Source: Chromatiales bacterium
Lineage (GTDB): Bacteria; Pseudomonadota; Gammaproteobacteria; Xanthomonadales; SZUA-36
Direction: 5' to 3'
Assembly: GCA_024640045.1 (NCBI GenBank)
Contig: JAHEFS010000003.1
Location: 4,826 to 68,825 of the forward strand
DNA: 64,000 nucleotides
Below the pieces are notes generated by a model that was not told the DNA's origin, searched no databases, and saw only the letters and a program-made list of their open reading frames with translations. Within the stretch, counting starts at the first letter, position 1; each line of letters opens with the position of its first letter. The translations under genes were made by a program, and so were the position numbers. This document shows positions 1-9,430 of the stretch, piece by piece.

Positions 1-296
1 TGGGACTCGATGATGGTCCTGGCGTGCGACCCATCCGGAGTGTCGGCGAACTGGACCCCGATGCCTGGTTTGCGATTACCCTGTGATCCCTGCGGCGTGA
101 TCCACACAACTTTCCCCGGTATAGGCAGGCGCTCTTCCAGTTCCATCAAGGTCAGCAGCAGGAATACCTCGTCGCCCAACTTGAACCGCTTGGTGCTCTG
201 CACGAACAGACCACCGCCTTGAACAAACGGCATGTAAGCACTGTAGAGGGCGTGCCGGTCCTTGATGGATAACGAGAGAATTCCTTGTTGTGCCAT
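1..296 (-). CDS. PilZ domain protein (3' end outside the window)
   Basis: Minus-strand translation from ATG at 296: MAQQGILSLSIKDRHALYSAYMPFVQGGGLFVQSTKRFKLGDEVFLLLTLMELEERLPIPGKVVWITPQGSQGNRKPGIGVQF; PilZ-like, next to holB. Not in the ORF track because it runs off the edge. Confidence 0.85.
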   Translation of the reverse strand, partial: MAQQGILSLSIKDRHALYSAYMPFVQGGGLFVQSTKRFKLGDEVFLLLTLMELEERLPIPGKVVWITPQGSQGNRKPGIGVQFADTPDGSHARTIIES

Positions 297-302
297 GCCG
301 CT

Positions 303-1256
303 TTACTTCCCCAATCCTTGCGCTGCGGACGTCCATTCTATCAGCCAATCCCGCAGAAGTAAGTCCTCGCGCACTGCCGTCCTGGTCAGTTGCCGGTTAC
401 GGTCTGCCATTTGCTGAATACGCACCAGCCGGCGGGTGTCCCCGCCCTGCCCCACGGATTGCCGCAACCGCTCAGCGCTCAGGGTCGAGAGCCATAGCCA
501 GACGGTGTCGGGCGCGACATCGCGCACGCTGCTCACTACGGCAGGAATGGTCTCACGACCGGTGGCGAGCGCAGCGAGACGGTTTCGCAACTCTCGGTGT
601 GCCGGGACCATTTCCTGCTCGTGATAGGCCACTGCCCGCAGCGGACTGCCTCCCGCTGCTGACAGCGCCTGGGTGGCCTGCTCGCGCTTCAGACCAACGG
701 AATCCACCAACCATTCCAATGCCACCTCGTCAGAGGGCATGGGCACTGCGATGGCCTGGCACCGGCTGCGAATGGTTACGGGTAAACGCGACGGGTTATG
801 CGACAACAGGATAAGGACGGCATCGCCCGGAGGTTCTTCCAGGCTTTTGAGCAGCGCATTCGCGGCATTTCTGTTCATGGCCTCGGCCGGTTCGAACAGC
901 GCCACCTTGCGCCGACTGATGGTCGTGGTGAATCCCAGTGACCGGATGGTTTCCCGGACGGGATCGATCTTGATCTGGTGCTTACCCTCTTCCGGCCGCA
1001 GCCAGAACCAGTCCGGATGTGCGCCGCCGTTCAGCAGAACGCAGGAACGACACTGTCCGCAAGCGCTCCCTTCTTTGGGCTGTTGACAGAGTAAACCCGC
1101 GACCATGGCGTGGGCGAGCAGTGACTTTCCGGTTCCTGCAGGCCCATGCAGAAGCAAGGCATGCGCCAACCGGTCCGCCCGCAGGCGATCCTGGTATGCC
1201 GTCCACGCCGGCTGCAACCAGGGCAAACGCTCCGCTGGCTGCACGCTCAGGACCAC
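303..1256 (-). CDS. holB: DNA polymerase III delta' subunit
   Basis: Walker A HGPAGTGKSLLA, Cys cluster CGQCRSC, NALLKSLEEPP, SRCQ; adjacent to tmk. Confidence 0.93.
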   Translation of the reverse strand: MVLSVQPAERLPWLQPAWTAYQDRLRADRLAHALLLHGPAGTGKSLLAHAMVAGLLCQQPKEGSACGQCRSCVLLNGGAHPDWFWLRPEEGKHQIKIDPVRETIRSLGFTTTISRRKVALFEPAEAMNRNAANALLKSLEEPPGDAVLILLSHNPSRLPVTIRSRCQAIAVPMPSDEVALEWLVDSVGLKREQATQALSAAGGSPLRAVAYHEQEMVPAHRELRNRLAALATGRETIPAVVSSVRDVAPDTVWLWLSTLSAERLRQSVGQGGDTRRLVRIQQMADRNRQLTRTAVREDLLLRDWLIEWTSAAQGLGK

Positions 1257-1311
1257 GGACCCGCCAGTTCACGCCGGCGCTGTGCAGGTCTGTCGTTGCC
1301 AGGATCAGTCA

Positions 1312-1932
1312 TCATGCACAGCGTTGCTCCAGGATGGTCCGGATCTGGCGCCAGACACCTGTTTCATTCTCGCTGGCGTCAATCACCACGAAACGGTCCG
1401 GCTCCCGTCCTGCCCGCTCCAGGTAAGTCTGGCGCACGCCCTCCAGAAAACTCATCGACTCGGTTTCAAAGCGATCTGCGGATCCCCGGCCGCTGGCCCG
1501 CTCCAGGCCCACCTTCACCGGTACGTCGAGCAACAGGGTCAGGTCGGGCCGAACGTCACGTTGCACCAGGTTGGCGAGTGCCTGAATGTCCTCCTCGGGC
1601 AGACCGCGGCCGCCACCCTGGTAGGCGAAACTGGCATCGGTGAAACGGTCGCACAAAACCGTCTCTCCGGCGGTCAACGCCGGCCTGATCAACTGGTCAA
1701 CATGCTGGGCTCGTGCCGCAAAAATCAACAACACCTCGGTCAAGGGGCTCATCTCTGGGTGCTCACCGTGCAGGACGATGTCGCGGAGTAATTCCGAAAG
1801 AGGCGTGCCCCCCGGTTCACGAGTGGTGATTACGTCTCGCCCGCGACCTTCCAGCCAGTCCCGGATCCGGGCCATCTGACTGCTCTTGCCAGCGCCCTCC
1901 CCGCCCTCAAGCGTGATAAACATCGCGTTCAC
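1312..1932 (-). CDS. tmk: Thymidylate kinase
   Basis: FITLEGGEGAGKSSQ, TREPGGTPLSE, DRFTDASFAYQGGGRG. Confidence 0.96.
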   Translation of the reverse strand: MNAMFITLEGGEGAGKSSQMARIRDWLEGRGRDVITTREPGGTPLSELLRDIVLHGEHPEMSPLTEVLLIFAARAQHVDQLIRPALTAGETVLCDRFTDASFAYQGGGRGLPEEDIQALANLVQRDVRPDLTLLLDVPVKVGLERASGRGSADRFETESMSFLEGVRQTYLERAGREPDRFVVIDASENETGVWRQIRTILEQRCA

Positions 1933-2927
1933 GGCTTGCGCGCCAGCATTTTTCGAACCGCTTTTTCATGTTGCTCCAGTGTATCCGAAAACACATGTCC
2001 GCCCTGCCCGTCAGCGACAAAAAACATCGCCTGCCCCGGCGCCGGACGGGCAGCGGCAAAAAGCGCAGGCCCCCCGGGCAAAGCGATGGGTGTGGGCGGT
2101 AAGCCGTGGCGGGTGTAGGTATTGTAGGGTGTGTCGGTACGCAGGTCGCGCCGGCGAATGTTCCCATCAAAGGATGACCCCAGTCCATAGATAACAGTGG
2201 GATCCGTTTCCAGCCTCCAGCCCTGTTGCAACCTTCGCACAAACACGCCGGCCACTTCGGCGCGCTCCGCTGGCAAGGCGGTCTCTTTTTCCACGATAGA
2301 GGCCAGGATCAGTAATTCGTAGGCGGAGCTTAGCGGGATGTCGTCGCGCGCAACCCACGCCTCCTCCAACGTGTTGCGCATCGCCTGGTACGCACGGCGA
2401 AGGATATCCAGATCGCTGTCTCCGCGAACGAAATGATAGGTCTCCGGCAAGAACCAGCCTTCCGGGTGCAATCCGGGCGCTCCCAGCGCCTCCATGACCG
2501 CAGAATCCCCATCCGTGGGCCCGAGTGTATGGGTGAGTACCGTGTCTGCCGCCAGAACCCGCCTGAGGTCGCCATAGGTCCAGCCCTCGACGATGGTGAA
2601 GGCGTATCGAATCACCTCGCCGCTGGACAACAGATCCAGCAGACCGGACGGACGGATACCTGGCTGCAGGGCATATTCGCCGGTACGGATTACCACCGGA
2701 TGTAGGCGGTTGAGCACTCGCCAGCGCCAGTGTCTCCGGGTCAGGCCCCGCTGTTCCAGTTCCTGCAGTACCGTGCCCATCGAAGCGCCCCGTGGAACCT
2801 GCAGTACCGTTTCCGCTTCCATGGCCAGAGGGGTATCCAGAAAGCTTGAGTATTGCCGTGCGAGACCGGCACCCAAAGCGGCCAGGGCCACCAACGTCAC
2901 GGCCACCAGCGGCAGAAAGCGCCTCAT
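1929..2927 (-). CDS. mltG: Endolytic murein transglycosylase MltG
   Basis: LASIVEKETALPAERAEVAGVFVRRL, LETDPTVIYGLG, YNTYTRHGLPPTPIALPG; 4-bp overlap with tmk. Confidence 0.95.
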   Translation of the reverse strand: MRRFLPLVAVTLVALAALGAGLARQYSSFLDTPLAMEAETVLQVPRGASMGTVLQELEQRGLTRRHWRWRVLNRLHPVVIRTGEYALQPGIRPSGLLDLLSSGEVIRYAFTIVEGWTYGDLRRVLAADTVLTHTLGPTDGDSAVMEALGAPGLHPEGWFLPETYHFVRGDSDLDILRRAYQAMRNTLEEAWVARDDIPLSSAYELLILASIVEKETALPAERAEVAGVFVRRLQQGWRLETDPTVIYGLGSSFDGNIRRRDLRTDTPYNTYTRHGLPPTPIALPGGPALFAAARPAPGQAMFFVADGQGGHVFSDTLEQHEKAVRKMLARKP

Positions 2928-3739
2928 TGGCGGCTCTGGAGCTCCATCAACCAGTCCTGGATTTCCCGGGTCACCGAACCAATCGTCAAAGGATGATCAC
3001 CGATGGACCGCAATGGAACGATGCCCCTGATGACGTCGCAGACGAAGGCCTCGGATACCTCCGGCAACATGTCCAGGGTGATCCGGCGCAATTCAGTGCG
3101 GGCCTTGAACTCGCGAATAATCCGTCCACGCAGGATGCCCCGGACGCCACTGCGGTCCATTCGCGGTGTCAGCAAGTGGTTGCCCATGACCAGGAACAAA
3201 TTGGAATCGATGGCGCTGATCAAATGATCGTTGGTGTCGAGCAGCAGCCCTTCCTGCCCGGCAAACGCCTGCTGTTCCCGCGCCGCGAGAACCAGCTCCA
3301 GGCGATTGAGATGATTGATGCCACCCAGGGCAGGCTGGACCGCCAGCCGAATGTCGCAAATACGTCCTGGTACACCCGCTTGTGAAAGGCGGGCCGGCAC
3401 TTCCGGCCAGGGATAGGCGGAGACCATCCGGGTCGCCGTTCCGGTTCCGTCGGGCCAGTAGGAAGCGGCCCCCGTGCCTCGGGTAATCACGATCTTGACC
3501 AGGCTGCGTACCCTGCCGCGGGCAACCGTCTGCAATTCCCGCAGCAAAACTGACTGTGCGGGGGCAGTCAACCCCAGTCGTTCGCAGCCCCTCACGAGGC
3601 GGTCGAAATGATCCTGCCACCACCAGGGATGTCCATTAACCACGGCGACCCGCTCCCAGACGCCGTCGGCGAACGCGAGGCCGCGATCGTCGATGCCCAC
3701 GAAAGCAGAAAGCTCCCCGTTGACCAGGCAATCCAACAT
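2924..3739 (-). CDS. pabC: Aminodeoxychorismate lyase
   Basis: Class IV PLP fold; FADGVWERVAVVNGHPWWWQDHFDRL, LLLDTNDHLISAIDSNLFLV. Start placed at MLDCLVNGE, well inside the 334-aa ORF. Confidence 0.88.
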   Translation of the reverse strand: MLDCLVNGELSAFVGIDDRGLAFADGVWERVAVVNGHPWWWQDHFDRLVRGCERLGLTAPAQSVLLRELQTVARGRVRSLVKIVITRGTGAASYWPDGTGTATRMVSAYPWPEVPARLSQAGVPGRICDIRLAVQPALGGINHLNRLELVLAAREQQAFAGQEGLLLDTNDHLISAIDSNLFLVMGNHLLTPRMDRSGVRGILRGRIIREFKARTELRRITLDMLPEVSEAFVCDVIRGIVPLRSIGDHPLTIGSVTREIQDWLMELQSRQ

Positions 3740-3800
3740 GGGCGTCTCCTGCATCATGGTTTGAGATCCTGCTGCCTGGACACGCGAACGATGATTCCAG

Positions 3801-5051
3801 TCAGCCCGTAAAGCGCTGAAACAAGAGAGTTCCGTTGGTGCCGCCAAATCCAAACGAGTTGGACATGGCGACGTCCACAGGCAACTCACGTGCGGTGTGC
3901 GGGACGTAATCGAGATCGCAGCCTTCACCCGGATTGTCCAGGTTGATGGTCGGCGGTATCACGCCGTCCCGGATGGTCAGAATGCTGAAAATGGCTTCCA
4001 CCCCGCCGGCCGCGCCGAGGCAGTGACCGGTCATGGATTTGGTCGAGCTTACCGCCAACTTTAAGGCATGGTGGCCGAAACTGGTCTTGACTGCATCCGA
4101 TTCCGCCCGGTCTCCCAGTGGCGTAGACGTGCCGTGGGCGTTGACGTAATTGACCTGGCCCGGATTCAAACCTGCATCCTCCAGTGCCCTAGTCATGCAA
4201 CGGGCAGCGCCTTCACCGTCTTCCGGAGGCGCGGTGATGTGATGCGCGTCCGCACTCATACCGAAACCGGTCAGTTCCGCATAAATGCGGGCGCCGCGCT
4301 GCTTTGCGTGCTCCAGTTCCTCCAGCACGACAACACCCGCACCGTTGGATAACACGAAACCATCACGATCACGGTCCCAGGGTCTGCTGGCGCGCTCGGG
4401 CTCAGCGTTTCGACTGGACAACGCCCTGGCCGAACAGAAACCCGCCATCGCGGGACCGGTGGTTGCGTATTCCGCACCGCCGGCCACCATGACATCCGCA
4501 TCCCCGTAGGCAATCATGCGCCCGGCGGCCCCAATGTTGTGCGTCGCCGAGGTACACGCTGTCACGATAGCGATGTTCGGGCCCTTGAAACCATACCGGA
4601 TCGACAGGTTGCCGCCGACCATGTTGATGATCGCCCCGGGAATGAAAAAGGGGCTGACCTTGCGCGCACCACCTTCAAGATAGACCTCGGTATTGCGTTC
4701 GATGGTCGCGATGCCGCCGATTCCAGCGCCGATGGCCACCCCGATGCGTCCCGGATCCCCGGCATACCCGGATTCTTCGACGCCGGCATCGGTCAGTGCC
4801 TCGATAGATGCCGCGATGCCGTAATGAATGAACTTGTCCATGCGGCGCGCATCCTTGGCCGGCATGTAATCGGCAACCTCGAAGTCACGAATTTCACCCG
4901 CAATTTGAGTCCCCAGAGTTGCCGCATCGAACTCCGTGATGGAGCTGATGCCGCTGCGGCCGTTACACACGGCTTCCCAGGCTGATTCAATTGAGTTTCC
5001 GACGGGGGACAGGATACCCAGTCCGGTGACGACTACGCGGCGTTTCGACAC
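3801..5051 (-). CDS. fabF: 3-oxoacyl-ACP synthase II
   Basis: KAS motifs [49 protein letters not shown] start at 5051 preferred ([12 protein letters not shown]). Confidence 0.96.
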   Translation of the reverse strand: MSKRRVVVTGLGILSPVGNSIESAWEAVCNGRSGISSITEFDAATLGTQIAGEIRDFEVADYMPAKDARRMDKFIHYGIAASIEALTDAGVEESGYAGDPGRIGVAIGAGIGGIATIERNTEVYLEGGARKVSPFFIPGAIINMVGGNLSIRYGFKGPNIAIVTACTSATHNIGAAGRMIAYGDADVMVAGGAEYATTGPAMAGFCSARALSSRNAEPERASRPWDRDRDGFVLSNGAGVVVLEELEHAKQRGARIYAELTGFGMSADAHHITAPPEDGEGAARCMTRALEDAGLNPGQVNYVNAHGTSTPLGDRAESDAVKTSFGHHALKLAVSSTKSMTGHCLGAAGGVEAIFSILTIRDGVIPPTINLDNPGEGCDLDYVPHTARELPVDVAMSNSFGFGGTNGTLLFQRFTG

Positions 5052-5111
5052 GATGATGACCTCTGCTTCAGAAACGACAACTCGCTGCGGATTGACAGAA
5101 CTCCAACGCAC

Positions 5112-5136
5112 AACGGCCGGCTGAGGGCCGGCCGTT
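5112..5136 (-). terminator. Intercistronic hairpin between acpP and fabF (partial terminator or mRNA stabiliser)
   Basis: Perfect 10-bp stem AACGGCCGGC / GCCGGCCGTT with 5-nt loop; no clear U-tract on the minus strand. Confidence 0.5.
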
Positions 5137-5158
5137 TGCGTGATTCGTTACCGCAGGC

Positions 5159-5395
5159 TCAGCCCGCGTTGGAGTTGATATAGTCAATCGCCTGCTGCAC
5201 GCTGGTGATCTTTTCTGCATCTTCGTCCGGGATCTCGCACTCGAATTCTTCTTCCAGCGCCATCACCAGTTCGACGGTGTCCAGAGAATCGGCTCCCAGG
5301 TCATCCACGAAGGATGCATTGGAAGTGACTTCCTCTTCCTTAACACCCAATTGCTCGACAACAATCTTCCGGACGCGATCTTCAATGCTGCTCAT
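5159..5395 (-). CDS. acpP: Acyl carrier protein
   Basis: [22 protein letters not shown] phosphopantetheine site. Confidence 0.98.
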   Translation of the reverse strand: MSSIEDRVRKIVVEQLGVKEEEVTSNASFVDDLGADSLDTVELVMALEEEFECEIPDEDAEKITSVQQAIDYINSNAG

Positions 5396-5548
5396 CTTTT
5401 ATTAATTCCTCTACAGGGGACTGAGTGCCGCAATTTTAGTGAAACTGGGGCCTCGCTTCCAGTCCGTGACTATTCGCTACAGTATGTTAACCCGTAACGC
5501 TCCCAAAAAATGACCGACCGATGCGGTTCCGTGACAGAACCCACCGCG

Positions 5549-6298
5549 TCAGCCCATGTACATTCCACCGTTTACGTGCAGAGTCTGCCCCGTGATGTAG
5601 GCCGCTTCTGCGCTGGCCAGGAAAACCGCAGCAGCGGCGATGTCGTCCGCCTCACCCAGTCGCTGCATCGGAATGTCCCGCAGCAGCGACTCACGCTGCA
5701 CATCGTCCAGCGCCCGGGTCATATCGGTATCGATGAATCCCGGGGCGATGACGTTAACGGTGATGCCCCGCGTGCCTACTTCCCGAGCAAGGGAGCGGCT
5801 GAACCCGACCATGCCCGCCTTGGCCGCAGAGTAATTGCTCTGCCCCGGATTGCCCGTGGCGCCAACCACAGAGGCTATGTTAATGATCCGTCCGAACCGG
5901 GCTTTCATCATACCCCGCAGGCAAGCTTTGCTGAGCCGGAAAACGGAACGAAGGTTGGTATCCATCACCTCGTCCCAGTCAGACTCCTTCATCCGCATCA
6001 GCAACTGGTCGCGGGTGATACCCGCATTGTTGACCAGGATTGCCGGCGCACCTGCAGTCTCACCGATCTCGCTCACTGCCGCGGTTACCGCATCAGCGTC
6101 ATTCACATCCAGGGACATGCCGCGACAGCGGCCATCGATAACGCTTAACCGTGCGGTAATCTGCTCCGCCCCTGCCTCGGTGGTTGCCGTCCCGATGACC
6201 ACTGCGCCCTGCTCCGCCAGGCGATCCGCGATGGCGGCGCCGATGCCACGGCTGGCGCCGGTCACCAGGGCAACGCTGTTTTCCAAAGACTGCTGCAT
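5549..6298 (-). CDS. fabG: 3-oxoacyl-ACP reductase
   Basis: SDR motifs VTGASRGIGAA, NNAGITRD, YSAAKAGMVGF. Start at MQQSLENS, inside the longer ORF. Confidence 0.95.
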   Translation of the reverse strand: MQQSLENSVALVTGASRGIGAAIADRLAEQGAVVIGTATTEAGAEQITARLSVIDGRCRGMSLDVNDADAVTAAVSEIGETAGAPAILVNNAGITRDQLLMRMKESDWDEVMDTNLRSVFRLSKACLRGMMKARFGRIINIASVVGATGNPGQSNYSAAKAGMVGFSRSLAREVGTRGITVNVIAPGFIDTDMTRALDDVQRESLLRDIPMQRLGEADDIAAAAVFLASAEAAYITGQTLHVNGGMYMG

Positions 6299-6308
6299 CG
6301 TCTTGTCC

Positions 6309-7280
6309 TCAGTAACGGACCAGGGCCGAGCCCCAGGTGAAACCGCCACCGAAGGCTTCGAGCAACAGGGTCTCACCGCGCTGAATCTTGCCCGAGCGCA
6401 CTGCCTCGTCCAGCGCCAGCGGCACTGACGCTGCAGACGTATTACCGTGCCGGTCCACCGTCACGATCACCCGGTCTTCGGACAGGCCCAGTTTTCTTCC
6501 CGTAGCGGATATGATCCTCAGGTTGGCCTGGTGCGGAATCAACCAGTCGACATCCGACCGGTCCATGCCATTAGCTTCCAGGGTCTCATCCACGATGCGG
6601 CTCAAGGTCCGGACTGCTACCTTGAAGACCTCGTTGCCTTTCATCTGGATTGCGATTCCGGCATTTTTCTCACCTTCGCGGAAACCGCGGGAGACGCCCA
6701 CATCGGTCCCCAGCAAACCTGCGTGTTCACCGTTGGCGTGAATATGGGTTGACAGGATGCCAGGTTCATCACTGGCCTCTATGACGACAGCGCCGGCGCC
6801 ATCACCGAACAGCACACAAGTCTGGCGATCTTCCCAGTCAACCAGGCTGGTAATCGACTCTGCCCCGATCACCAATGCGCGACGGGCGTCACCGACCTTG
6901 ATGAACTTGTCGGCGATACTGAGTGCATAAAGAAATCCGGTACAGGCGGCATTCACGTCCATGGCGCCCACATCACGCAAGCCGAGACGGTGCTGCAACA
7001 GGGATGCGGTGCTCGGGAAGATCAGATCGGGCGTGGTCGTTCCGAGGATAATCAGGTCGATGTCGCCGGGTTCAACCCCGGCCGCGTCCATTGCCCTCTG
7101 GGCGGCATGGAACGCCATGTCTCCCGTCGTTTCCCCCTCTGCGACGACATGCCGCTGGCGAATGCCCGTCCGTTCCTGGATCCAGGCATCGGTGGTATCC
7201 ACGATCTTCTCGAGGTCGGCATTGGTCAGAATCCGTTCCGGCAGGTAACTGCCCGTGCCGATGATTTTTGAATAGGTCAA
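6309..7280 (-). CDS. fabH: 3-oxoacyl-ACP synthase III
   Basis: [39 protein letters not shown]. Confidence 0.97.
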   Translation of the reverse strand: MTYSKIIGTGSYLPERILTNADLEKIVDTTDAWIQERTGIRQRHVVAEGETTGDMAFHAAQRAMDAAGVEPGDIDLIILGTTTPDLIFPSTASLLQHRLGLRDVGAMDVNAACTGFLYALSIADKFIKVGDARRALVIGAESITSLVDWEDRQTCVLFGDGAGAVVIEASDEPGILSTHIHANGEHAGLLGTDVGVSRGFREGEKNAGIAIQMKGNEVFKVAVRTLSRIVDETLEANGMDRSDVDWLIPHQANLRIISATGRKLGLSEDRVIVTVDRHGNTSAASVPLALDEAVRSGKIQRGETLLLEAFGGGFTWGSALVRY

Positions 7281-8347
7281 TTTGACTCTCCCGCCTCGTA
7301 CTGTTCAATGCGCGCTTCGATTCGGCCAGGGACTTGCCGTCGGGCCTCGTTTACCGCTTCCAGGATGGCGTGCACCATCGCGGCGCGATCCGCGTTCCCA
7401 TGACTCTTGACGACCACGCCCCGGAGACCGAGCAAAGGCGCACCATTATGCTTGCCGGGGTCCAATCGTGCCAGCATGTCCTGGAGCGCGGGCCGGGCCA
7501 GCCACCCGCCAAGCCGCGCCCGCGGGCTGGAATTCAGACTGGCGCGCAGCTCTTCGAACAGCATGCGTGCAAGTCCTTCGCTGGATTTCAGCAACAAGTT
7601 GCCTGAGAAACCGTCACAGACCGCGACCTCTACCCTGCCCGCAAAAATGTCGTGACCCTCGATGAACCCAACGTAATTTAGGGGCAGCTCACGCAACCGT
7701 TCATGCGCCTCGCGCACCACCGTGCGACCCTTGGTCTCCTCGTGACCGACATTCAGCAGACCAATCCGGGGCATCGATCTCTCATCCGTCTCACGAACAA
7801 CCGAACCCATGATGGCAAACTGCACCAGTTGCCGGGCGTCCACGTTGAGATTGGCTCCAAGGTCCAGCACGCTGGTTGAACCATCGGCGGATGGGATGGC
7901 AGACATCAAAGCGGGCCTGTGGATGCCCCGCAATGGACCCAACTGCTTCACGGCGAGCGCCATCAAGGCCACCGTGCTCCCTGCGCTGACACAGCCCTGT
8001 ACATTGCCCTGCGCGACCAGCTCCATCGCTCGACCCAGACTGCTGCCAGCGCCCTGGCGCAGAATCGCAACGGGTCGCGCGTCTCCCGCGAGAACCGAAT
8101 CGGCTTCGATCAGCCTCAACCTGGGATGATCGACTTTTGCCGCTTCGGAAATCGCTTCAGGCAGCCCGACCAGGGCCAACTCCAGCCGTGGCTCGAGTTC
8201 CAGGGCATCGAGTGCCGCGGGTAAGGTGACGTCCGGCCCGTAGTCTCCGCCGTGGGCATCGAGCGCCAGCAAGGTCGTCGTGGCGGCTTCCTTCACCCGG
8301 TCCACGCCATCCGGAAAAAGCCCAACGGTGCAAGTCTGACCGGGCAA
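7277..8347 (-). CDS. plsX: Phosphate acyltransferase PlsX
   Basis: [48 protein letters not shown]. Confidence 0.95.
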   Translation of the reverse strand: MPGQTCTVGLFPDGVDRVKEAATTTLLALDAHGGDYGPDVTLPAALDALELEPRLELALVGLPEAISEAAKVDHPRLRLIEADSVLAGDARPVAILRQGAGSSLGRAMELVAQGNVQGCVSAGSTVALMALAVKQLGPLRGIHRPALMSAIPSADGSTSVLDLGANLNVDARQLVQFAIMGSVVRETDERSMPRIGLLNVGHEETKGRTVVREAHERLRELPLNYVGFIEGHDIFAGRVEVAVCDGFSGNLLLKSSEGLARMLFEELRASLNSSPRARLGGWLARPALQDMLARLDPGKHNGAPLLGLRGVVVKSHGNADRAAMVHAILEAVNEARRQVPGRIEARIEQYEAGESN

Positions 8348-8352
8348 AACAA

Positions 8353-8374
8353 ACCGCCGGCTTGCGCCGGCGGT
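8353..8374 (-). terminator. Rho-independent terminator downstream of rpmF
   Basis: Minus-strand ACCGCCGGC GCAA GCCGGCGGT followed by TTGTTTTG. Confidence 0.75.
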
Positions 8375-8410
8375 CTTGTCATTCCACTTACTTGAGGCAT
8401 GCGTCGATGC

Positions 8411-8608
8411 CTACTCGTCGTCGTCGAGCTCCACGACCGGGGTATCGATCACCTTGCGGCCTTTGTAGTAGCCCTCGGGGGTGACGTGGTGACGCAAGTG
8501 GGTCTCACCCGTGGTGGAATCAATCGACAGCGTCGGCGCCTTCAGCGCATCGTGCGAACGGCGCATACCCCGCCTCGAAGGTGTCTTGCGACTCTTTTGT
8601 ACAGCCAT
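8411..8608 (-). CDS. rpmF: Ribosomal protein bL32
   Basis: [22 protein letters not shown]. Confidence 0.97.
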   Translation of the reverse strand: MAVQKSRKTPSRRGMRRSHDALKAPTLSIDSTTGETHLRHHVTPEGYYKGRKVIDTPVVELDDDE

Positions 8609-8623
8609 GATGGCAACTCCTGT

Positions 8624-9169
8624 TCAATCTTTACCAGAATTTCGATCCGTCCGCCCGCCATGAAGCATCTTTTCCAGCCCGGCAAACGGCTTGTATGTAT
8701 CACTTTTCTGTTCTGCGGCTGCCGGTTCCTCGTCGGTACTGAACTGCAGCTCCTGCAGATCCGGCTTGCGCGGAATCTGAGGTAAAGCCAGCAACAACTC
8801 GTCTTCTACCAGAGCTTCGAAACCCAGTCGCCCCTCTTCGGTGCTAGTGGCTTCGACCTCTTCCGGCAGCAACTCCTGCTCTCGTTCGCTCTCGACCACG
8901 ACCAGCCTGCTTTTGCGGCTAATCGCGTGCCGATACTCTTCCAGGCTGACCTGGCAGATCAGCGGCAGGTCAGCTTCGACTTCAATGTCGACAACCGCCC
9001 TTTTTTGCCGATCCAGGCTGAAGCTTGCCTGGAAACGTGCCTCACCTTCGGTGCCGGCCAGCAGCGGGCCGAGCCTTTCCAGCCTGGCAAGCGGAATGGT
9101 GCCACTGAATATGCGATTCCCTTCCGCTGCCTTCCATGGGTTGATCCAGTCAGGAAATTCCCTCGACAT
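8624..9169 (-). CDS. yceD: YceD / DUF177 family protein
   Basis: Position upstream of rpmF; conserved DLPLICQVSLEEYRH and LVEDELLLALPQIP. Start MSREFPDW. Confidence 0.88.
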   Translation of the reverse strand: MSREFPDWINPWKAAEGNRIFSGTIPLARLERLGPLLAGTEGEARFQASFSLDRQKRAVVDIEVEADLPLICQVSLEEYRHAISRKSRLVVVESEREQELLPEEVEATSTEEGRLGFEALVEDELLLALPQIPRKPDLQELQFSTDEEPAAAEQKSDTYKPFAGLEKMLHGGRTDRNSGKD

Positions 9170-9430
9170 TTCACCACCACCACAAGTCAGGCCGTCTGAG
9201 TTTGGCATCCTCGCGAACCACCGGGAACGCGCAAACCCGCAATTCTACTATAAGAAGTTCACCAGAGCCACGTTTTTCACCTTCGACAAACAGCACCACT
9301 CAACGCAGAATGATGCAACATACGCTGGCGGATGGTGGCCGCGCCCGACCTTGTCTATAATCCAGTCCTGAGCCGTCCGGCAAATATTTCCCCCGAACCC
9401 GGAACGGCTGGCAACACTGATTGGGAGCCC

